Shown piece after piece: positions 1 through 5,187 of a stretch of 8,395 nucleotides of DNA. Every line of letters starts with the position of its first letter. Positions within the stretch are counted from its first letter, which is position 1. A model generated the notes under the pieces. It had not been told where the DNA came from and made no database searches. It saw nothing but the letters and a program-made list of their open reading frames with translations. The DNA is from an uncultured Porphyromonadaceae bacterium (GTDB lineage Bacteria; Bacteroidota; Bacteroidia; Bacteroidales; Muribaculaceae), in contig CAJMDR010000068.1 of assembly GCA_905212215.1 (NCBI GenBank), forward strand, positions 1-8,395. Direction: 5' to 3'. The position numbers were made by a program, and so were the translations under genes.

Positions 1-39
1 AACGGCTGGGTGGTGCGCCTCAACAACGTAGAGGCCTGA
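1..39 (+). CDS. C-terminal end of an upstream gene (partial), probably a fimbrial protein
   Basis: Reading from base 1, the frame gives NGWVVRLNNVEA followed by a TGA stop at 37-39. The next gene starts 27 bases downstream in the same frame and on the same strand, as expected inside an operon. A C-terminal strand with a W-V-V-R core occurs, as I recall, at the end of Mfa2/FimB-type fimbrial anchor proteins, so an upstream fimbrial gene is plausible. Twelve residues are too few to prove the family. The reading frame itself is supported only by its clean stop and by the operon-like spacing. Confidence 0.5.
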   Translation, partial: NGWVVRLNNVEA

Positions 40-66
40 GACCCTTTCCCTACTTAAGAGACAGTA

Positions 67-1365
67 ATGCTTAAAAAGATAAAACACATATTGGTCCTGA
101 TGGGTGTGGCACTCGGCGCCATGCTTCCGGCGGGGTGCGTGATGGAGAATCACGAGCCTGACCTGGTTCCGGGCGACGAGTATGTCAAGCTCCGCCTCAT
201 GGTGGGAGTGTCGGCGCCGTCGCCTCAGAGCGATCAGTCAACAAGGGCGGCGGGAGAGTATCCCGACGGCTATCCCTACGACTTCGAAAAGGCAGCTACT
301 GTGTACGAAGGCATACATACTATCCGCGTCATCGTAGTGACACCCCAGGATACTGTGGAGGGCAACAACCGCTGGTCTTTCTCCGACCATATACCGCAGC
401 CCGAAGACCTCTATGGCGAAATGGTGTTCCGCGTAAAGGGGGGCGAGAAGAAACGTGTCTATCTCATCGCCAACGAGGATTACATCACCCCGAAGGTTGA
501 CTTCGCCTCATATACCCGCGGCAGCAAGCTCACCAAGGAGGATGCCGCCAAGCTGTTGCAGTACAACGAATGGCCGGCAGGCTCCACCAGCTCCGAACCG
601 GATCAGGCTGTGCCCTATATCGACAACACCGGCAACGGCAAAAAGAGCTACCTCCCCATGAGTGAGTTCTTCGACATATTCGTGAACCAGAACCCGAACA
701 AGAATCCCACCGACACTTACGAGCAGAGCGAGACCCTGTTCATAACACGCAACGCGGTCAAGTTCGGCTTCTCAATAAAGGCGGAGACGGACGACAACTC
801 CTCGTACCGCATCACCGCCATCACCTTCAACAACCTCATGCAGAAGTCATACCTCTTTCCGAATGAGACCGTCTATTCTCCTTCGAAAGAGGCAGACCGT
901 TCCGACATACGCCGTATCATAACGCAGTTCACCACCCCCCCGTTGGCTGACAACCTGCTGCGCCCATACACCTTCACCCCCGCCAGTTTCGGCATAAACT
1001 GCAAAGGGTGGAATACAAATTATGACAGCATATATGCCCCGCAGCTCTACTTCGCCGAGACCCGCAACAACCTCGACGGCAACAACACTTTCACCATGGA
1101 CGTGGAGGTGACCTTCGACGGCGATACCACCAACAACAAGGTGCTGTACAAGAATGTGAGGATGCCCAATCTGCCCACCTTCCCGCGCAACACATTCGTC
1201 AAGGTGAACTTCACCATGAAGGACCATGTGCTCAGCGCTCAGGTAGACGTCATACCATACATCGGCGTGGTGCTCAACCCCATCTTCGGCTTCAACAAGA
1301 TCAAGCCCGACGGTCCGGAGGACCCCGGTGACGCCGACTGGCCGAAAAGGAACTCAAGACCCTGA
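67..1365 (+). CDS. Fimbrillin-like lipoprotein (FimA/Mfa-type), 432 aa
   Basis: Probable fimbrial subunit or anchor, exported as a lipoprotein. Residues 1-24 are a type II signal: basic start (MLKKIK), hydrophobic core, then LPAGC with Cys24 as the lipidated residue; Pro at -3 is not ideal. The start at 67 keeps the lysine-rich n-region, which later Met codons would lose. Acidic residues follow the Cys. S-T-R60-A61 near the N-terminus resembles the arginine site where FimA and Mfa1 precursors are cut before strand-exchange polymerisation. Further fimbrillin-like marks are VYLIANE (131-137), a TRNAVKFGF strand (227-235) and RNTFVKVNFTM (374-384), followed by a strand containing VIPYIGVVLNPIFGF (395-409). 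The length falls between FimA and Mfa1. The last residues (WPKRNSRP) look unusual and may reflect a late frameshift. Third positions are G/C rich. The next gene lies 33 bases downstream. Family level is fairly sure; subunit versus anchor role is not. Confidence 0.8.
   Translation: MLKKIKHILVLMGVALGAMLPAGCVMENHEPDLVPGDEYVKLRLMVGVSAPSPQSDQSTRAAGEYPDGYPYDFEKAATVYEGIHTIRVIVVTPQDTVEGNNRWSFSDHIPQPEDLYGEMVFRVKGGEKKRVYLIANEDYITPKVDFASYTRGSKLTKEDAAKLLQYNEWPAGSTSSEPDQAVPYIDNTGNGKKSYLPMSEFFDIFVNQNPNKNPTDTYEQSETLFITRNAVKFGFSIKAETDDNSSYRITAITFNNLMQKSYLFPNETVYSPSKEADRSDIRRIITQFTTPPLADNLLRPYTFTPASFGINCKGWNTNYDSIYAPQLYFAETRNNLDGNNTFTMDVEVTFDGDTTNNKVLYKNVRMPNLPTFPRNTFVKVNFTMKDHVLSAQVDVIPYIGVVLNPIFGFNKIKPDGPEDPGDADWPKRNSRP
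935..941 (+). repeat. C7 run inside the fimbrillin-like gene
   Basis: Seven consecutive C lie inside the codons for T290-P291-P292 of the fimbrillin-like gene. Gain or loss of one base here would shift the frame and truncate the protein at about two thirds of its length. In the present sequence the frame is intact. Confidence 0.9.
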
Positions 1366-1398
1366 AAAAACTACTTTTACAGAAACAGCCATAATAAT

Positions 1399-4300
1399 AT
1401 GTCAAGACATAAGAATCTGAATATACTGGCAATTCTTGTAGTATTTACCATCTCATTATTGATTACATGTTGTCGTGACGAGGGAATAATGCCTCCTGAG
1501 CCTGGCGAAGGCGAGGGAGATGTTGTCTGCGATCTACGGTTCGAACCACTGGTGTCCGCGTTGCAGACCAAGGCGTTAGGCGATGCCATACGCTCTATAG
1601 AGACTCTGACGGTGCTTGTGTATGATATGAAAGGCACTTTGGTGAAATCATACAGCCAGGACAGCCTTGTGAACTATAAGGTGGACCAGGCAGGAAACGC
1701 TGATTTTTCCGGTGTCAGCACTTCCGGTGGCCAATATGCGGAAAAAACGACCGCGAGGGCCACTTTCACCATACCGAAGCTGCCATTCGGACGATACCGC
1801 ATCTATGCTGTTGCCAATGTAGAGCTGAATGACTCCGAGAAAGCGGACATAGACAGTGTGAGGAATAAGGCAATTGAGTGGAATCCCGACAGTGTGGGCG
1901 CCAACAACGCCATGTTCGGCTATTTTACAAACACAAAGTCAGAAGCCCCCGGGAGCGCAGAAGGATTTGAGGCGCCTCCTGTAGTGATAGGCAAGGATTA
2001 TCTGCAGCTACACGCATGGATAAGGCGGTGCGCCTCGAAGCTCACCGTGGCTTTCAACGGATCAGGGCTGCATGATGGCGTCAGCATATATGTGAAGAGT
2101 GTCACCCTGCACGACATCCCCAGGAGTTGCAGGCTAGGCGCTGAGAACACGCCTATGAAGCAGGAGCAGCTCTACAACGACTACAAGACCACTGCGCAGG
2201 ATGCTGTGGCCAACTCCGTCATGTATTACACCAGCGCGTATCAGTATGGAGCGGAGAGCGGGACGCATGACAATCCGGGCGCTGACTACAACAGATGGCT
2301 GGCGGTTACAAATACCGGTGGCCCCCAGAATGACGGTCTGGTTGGCTCTGACCACTCCGAGGGCGCCAACGCACTCTATTTCTTTGAGAACAACCAGGGC
2401 GACTACGAGGGTCAGGAGGAGTATGACAAGCGGCAGCAATGGAAAGATGTAGGCACCAATGTCAATAATCCCGACCAGTCGGATTTCAAGGATAATGTGC
2501 GCTGGGGAACTTACATCGAGGTGGAGGCATATTATATCTCAACCAACCCTGAGAACCTTTCTCGCGGACGCATCAAGTACCGCTTCATGCTTGGCAAGAA
2601 TATAACCTACAACTACAATGCATCGCGTAGTCACCATTTCCAGCTCACCCTCGGCTTCCGTGGCTGGGCGAACCAACCTGACTGGCACATAGATTATCAG
2701 GAGCAGGTATTTGATGTGTCGGAGCCTATGGTGATGGACTACCGAGGAAAGGTTTTTGTGCCTGAGATTCTTCAGGACAGCGCTAATTATAACAAAGGCC
2801 ATAACTTCACTGACAATTCGGTGACCGTTTACAGTACCGACGGCAACAACAGCCCCCTTGACTGGACTATGGAATTCGACGAGGACGGAGACGGGCAGTA
2901 TACGGACAACTGCAGCTGGATCACCCCCGAGATAACGGACGGCGAGGCTCCGGGCGAAAAGAAAGTCACATTCAAGATCACTCCCGGCAAACAGGAGCAT
3001 GACATAGACGCCAGACTTAGTCTCGCTCTGCAGAAAGGCACCGAGAAGACTCCTTACAATCTAGCGAACCGAGACGAGAAGTCGGTGGAGCCTGAAAAAG
3101 CCACCATCAAGAACACGGCGAACTGCTATATAGTCGACGCGCCGGGGTATTACATCCTTCCGCTGGTTTACGGAAACGCATATATGAACTCGCAGCCGAA
3201 CGACAAGGCTTACAAATATCAAGGCTCTTATACCGGCGACCAGATTCTGAAAACGTTCAAGGATTATCTGGGTCACGAGATAACGAGTCCGTTTATCCAG
3301 GATCTTGACAAACCTGAATATACGCCGAAAAGCGCATTTCTTATATGGCAGGATGAGGACAATCTGATCTCATATACTGTCCACAATCCCACGGCGGACA
3401 TTAAATATATCCCGGATGCCTATGGAGGCAAAGGGGGCATCATGTTCCGTGTGGAAAGAGCCTCCATAAAACAAGGGAACGCCGTGATTGGAATAGGTTC
3501 CGAGGCGAAACAGGCCGGTAACCTTGTCCTGCCGCCGGTTATGTGGAGCTGGCAGATATGGGTCACCAATTTCGGTTTTCTGGAGGAGCAGGACAAGACA
3601 ATAGAGGTCACCACGCATGACCCGGGAGTGAAATGCAGATTCATTCCTGTAAACCTCGGATGGTGCTCCGGGCACGGCGAGAAAGTCAATTATTATCCCG
3701 CCAGGAAGTGCAAAGTACGTTTCAAGGCCGGCTCTAAGGAAAAGGTCATAGAGCTTGAACAGAAATCGCACATTGCGGTGACACGTGGAAACAGCACTTA
3801 TTATCAGTGGGGAAGGAAAGATCCTTTCGTAGGCGCGACAGCGAATTCAGCTGCGAACGGCAACAAAATGCGGTATTTTTCTGCAAATTGGGGAGGCAAC
3901 GCGAATCCCGACATGCTCTCCGCCGACACCACAGCGAGCGCGAACCGCCACACCACCCGGGGAGCCATAGACAAGGGCCTCCTTATTCAGAATCCACATC
4001 TGTGGCATAATCCGCGCCGCGTTAAGAACGAGGGCCCCGACGGAAAGCCACTGGAACCGAACGGATTTCCTTTCCTGAGCGACAACGAGATATACCGCAA
4101 CCTGTGGGAGGGGCGTCTGGAGATAAAGCCCGGTGCCCCAAGCCTCAAGACTGTTTACGACCCGTGTCCGGTAGGTTATCAGGTGCCTCATGCCAACGCG
4201 GCGACAGGCTTCACAACTTTCGGGGGTCCTACAAACGAGTCTTATGCCATGTACGACGTGCAGTTGTTCAATATAGACGGGTACGATCCTCTGACGGGGA

Positions 4301-4623
4301 AATGCGGCCCGGGAGGAGTGTATTCCAACGGCATGTACGAGTTCTATACCGACCCCGGTAAGCTGATGTCCATCATCTTCCCGGAGAGCGGATATCGGGA
4401 CTGGGATGACTATGGCCAGGTATATCAGGCGAACATATCAGATCCTATAGGCTATATATGGCTGGCCGGAAACATGAACGGGAATGATAACAGGTCTTAT
4501 AACTTCGAGTTTGCACGCAAAGACTGGAGCGGGGACAACTATATACGCCCTTACAACGATTTCTATCCATGCGACGGTTTCCCTGTCCGTCCCTGTATAT
4601 ATGATGACTCTGGAGCCTTGTAG
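1399..4623 (+). CDS. DUF4906-type fimbrial adhesin with C-terminal FISUMP/lectin-like domain, 1074 aa
   Basis: Probable surface or fimbrial-tip adhesin. A type II signal (basic start, hydrophobic 7-23) ends in LITCC, with Cys24 or Cys25 lipidated and followed by RDEG. Residues 35-433 form a fimbrillin-like module: TLTVLVYD, GRYRIYAVANV (131-141), a WIRRC strand, and YRFMLGKNITYNY through GWANQPDWHIDY (394-433). The middle carries TANCYIVDAPGYY (573-585), WSWQIWVTN (716-724) and NLGWC (752-756), which I recall from large Bacteroidales proteins annotated DUF4906. Residues 791-1074 show YYQWGRKDPF (801-810), YDPCPVGYQVP (920-930), FPESGYRD (994-1001) and GFPVRPC (1060-1066), the signature of FISUMP or C-type-lectin-like folds. 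A DxDxDG loop lies at 494-499. At the position matching the fimbrillin arginine site it has Lys58-Ala59. It is 33 bases after the previous gene, with no Shine-Dalgarno. The N-terminal module is shared with the gene at 5188. The ligand is unknown. Confidence 0.85.
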   Translation: MSRHKNLNILAILVVFTISLLITCCRDEGIMPPEPGEGEGDVVCDLRFEPLVSALQTKALGDAIRSIETLTVLVYDMKGTLVKSYSQDSLVNYKVDQAGNADFSGVSTSGGQYAEKTTARATFTIPKLPFGRYRIYAVANVELNDSEKADIDSVRNKAIEWNPDSVGANNAMFGYFTNTKSEAPGSAEGFEAPPVVIGKDYLQLHAWIRRCASKLTVAFNGSGLHDGVSIYVKSVTLHDIPRSCRLGAENTPMKQEQLYNDYKTTAQDAVANSVMYYTSAYQYGAESGTHDNPGADYNRWLAVTNTGGPQNDGLVGSDHSEGANALYFFENNQGDYEGQEEYDKRQQWKDVGTNVNNPDQSDFKDNVRWGTYIEVEAYYISTNPENLSRGRIKYRFMLGKNITYNYNASRSHHFQLTLGFRGWANQPDWHIDYQEQVFDVSEPMVMDYRGKVFVPEILQDSANYNKGHNFTDNSVTVYSTDGNNSPLDWTMEFDEDGDGQYTDNCSWITPEITDGEAPGEKKVTFKITPGKQEHDIDARLSLALQKGTEKTPYNLANRDEKSVEPEKATIKNTANCYIVDAPGYYILPLVYGNAYMNSQPNDKAYKYQGSYTGDQILKTFKDYLGHEITSPFIQDLDKPEYTPKSAFLIWQDEDNLISYTVHNPTADIKYIPDAYGGKGGIMFRVERASIKQGNAVIGIGSEAKQAGNLVLPPVMWSWQIWVTNFGFLEEQDKTIEVTTHDPGVKCRFIPVNLGWCSGHGEKVNYYPARKCKVRFKAGSKEKVIELEQKSHIAVTRGNSTYYQWGRKDPFVGATANSAANGNKMRYFSANWGGNANPDMLSADTTASANRHTTRGAIDKGLLIQNPHLWHNPRRVKNEGPDGKPLEPNGFPFLSDNEIYRNLWEGRLEIKPGAPSLKTVYDPCPVGYQVPHANAATGFTTFGGPTNESYAMYDVQLFNIDGYDPLTGKCGPGGVYSNGMYEFYTDPGKLMSIIFPESGYRDWDDYGQVYQANISDPIGYIWLAGNMNGNDNRSYNFEFARKDWSGDNYIRPYNDFYPCDGFPVRPCIYDDSGAL
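1501..2697 (+). repeat. First copy of the shared N-terminal module
   Basis: Codons 35-433 of the gene at 1399. They align with few gaps to 5284-6504. By hand, 43 of the first 69 residues are identical, and the block GLVGSDHSE...NNQGDYE differs at 1 of 25. The two copies share a perfect 25-base match (2386-2410 with 6184-6208). Similarity stops immediately after the WHI(D/E)Y motif. Confidence 0.85.
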
Positions 4624-4705
4624 AGCATTCCGAGTATAGACAGCAGCCTGCATACCGGCGATAAGACCGTATTACAGAATATTGTCCTATAGGGACACAC
4701 GGCTC

Positions 4706-4752
4706 GTGCGCCCGCATAACCCATCTAAAATCAGAGGGATATGCGGGCGCAC
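4706..4752 (+). terminator. Strong hairpin after the second gene; possible terminator or 3' mRNA stabiliser
   Basis: A perfect 13-base inverted repeat (GTGCGCCCGCATA at 4706-4718, its complement at 4740-4752) continues inward through one A-A mismatch, three G-C pairs (4720-4722 with 4736-4738), a bulged A and three more pairs (4724-4726 with 4733-4735), leaving a six-base loop. It begins 82 bases after the TAG stop. Neither side has a T-run, so it is not a textbook intrinsic terminator. It could instead stabilise the 3' end or be a protein-binding site. The structure is certain at sequence level; the role is inferred. Confidence 0.55.
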
Positions 4753-4762
4753 TAGTAGTGCG
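4748..4762. repeat. 15-base palindrome overlapping the hairpin's right arm
   Basis: CGCACTA-G-TAGTGCG is a perfect 7-base inverted repeat around position 4755. Its left half is part of the right arm of the 4706-4752 hairpin, so in RNA the two pairings would compete; as RNA only a five-pair stem with a five-base loop is feasible. As DNA it could be a dimeric protein site. Confidence 0.6.
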
Positions 4763-4920
4763 TACCTAAATTCCGATAATTATGACACTCGATTTTTATG
4801 ACAAGGCTGTAAGGCATGGCTGATCGGATAACTGAAGGTTAAATGGCGTGAATTACAATCGCTCAAGGTTGAACAGAGAGAGAGGACAGGGTAAAATTCG
4901 CAACGTTAACATAAATTAAC

Positions 4921-4959
4921 TGTTTTCGGGGGGGGTAATTTCATTTTTATGTAATTTTG
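4921..4959 (+). promoter_or_regulatory. Promoter-like box for the third gene (Bacteroidota type)
   Basis: TAATTTTG at 4952-4959 matches the Bacteroidota sigma-70 -7 consensus TAnnTTTG exactly. The -33 element is weaker: GTTTTCG at 4922-4928 is the nearest TTTG-like sequence. If it ends at 4928 the spacer to the -7 box is 23 bases, against the usual 19-21. Transcription would start near 4965, giving a leader of about 220 bases. A GTAATTT direct repeat (4935-4941 and 4951-4957) lies across the spacer. Predicted from motif and position only. Confidence 0.5.
4928..4935 (+). repeat. G8 run in the promoter spacer
   Basis: Eight consecutive G lie between the TTTTC and the TAATTTTG box upstream of the third gene, and form the longest homopolymer I see in the window. 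A run at this place can change promoter spacing by slipped-strand replication. Confidence 0.9.
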
Positions 4960-4979
4960 CAGCGCAAATTCAAAACATA

Positions 4980-5155
4980 ATTGTTCGTGGATTGGATGAA
5001 GAGCAACTTGTTGCGAATCATCCGGTTTATGGCAATGCAATATTGAAGTACGGTTCTGAATCTATCCAAATTCCATTCTGGGTTCAGGTCAGGTAAAGTT
5101 TGTGAAGCTTGAACACCGGAGACCTATGTCAGATGGACCGATTGTCTTGGAATAA
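4980..5155 (+). pseudogene. Possible frameshifted remnant of a small unknown gene
   Basis: From 4980 one frame gives a protein-like stretch (IVRGLDEEQLVANHPVYG, then NAILKYGSESIQIPFWVQ) before stopping at 5094-5096. At 5085-5094 there is a tandem CAGGT duplication. If one copy is removed, the frame continues as VKFVKLEHRRPMSDGPIVLE to a TAA at 5153-5155, which is 32 bases before the next gene, close to the other spacings in this cluster. There is no ATG at the front, and a promoter-like box lies just upstream. I do not recognise the family. It could be a chance open frame, a broken gene or a repeat-controlled small gene. Confidence 0.3.
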
Positions 5156-5187
5156 CTGACCGGCACAGACAAAAGCGAAATAAGCAC

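Larger units (their letters stand above)
4896..5018. repeat. 9-base inverted repeat flanking the promoter-like region
   Basis: ATTCGCAAC at 4896-4904 and its exact complement GTTGCGAAT at 5010-5018, with 105 bases between them that contain the G8 run and the TAATTTTG box. The arms are short, so chance is a real possibility. The arrangement is that expected of an invertible promoter, a known control of surface structures in Bacteroidales. Confidence 0.35.
4624..5187. other. 564-base gap between the two adhesin genes
   Basis: No convincing intact gene on either strand. From left to right it holds a small hairpin (stem TGTCC/GGACA, 4683-4697), a strong hairpin (4706-4752) overlapped by a 15-base palindrome (4748-4762), an AT-rich stretch with GTTAAC and AACGTT palindromes near 4902-4910, a G8 run, a TAnnTTTG promoter-like box, and a possible frameshifted gene remnant ending at 5155. 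The region is more AT-rich than the flanking genes. Its length contrasts with the 27- and 33-base gaps upstream and implies that the third gene has its own transcription start. Confidence 0.7.

Noticed and set aside
847..1227. Open frame on the - strand inside the fimbrillin-like gene
   Set aside because: Shadow of the + strand gene. The Val/Gly/His-rich peptide is typical of an antisense reading, and there is no promoter or partner.
4782..4894. Two short protein-like frames (ATG at 4782 reading MTLDFYDKAVRHG; frame from 4832 reading LKVKWRELQSLKVEQRERTG)
   Set aside because: Interrupted by several stops in different frames with no single event that joins them, so this is probably chance in an intergenic stretch.
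4936..4942. Second promoter-like box (TAATTTC) just upstream of the chosen one
   Set aside because: It lacks the final TTTG of the consensus. The copy at 4952-4959 matches fully.
4996..5046. Short ATG frame of 16 codons in the leader of the third gene (MKSNLLRIIRFMAMQY)
   Set aside because: Too short to support, with no ribosome site and no regulatory codon run. It overlaps the more protein-like frame considered as a remnant. A leader peptide cannot be excluded.
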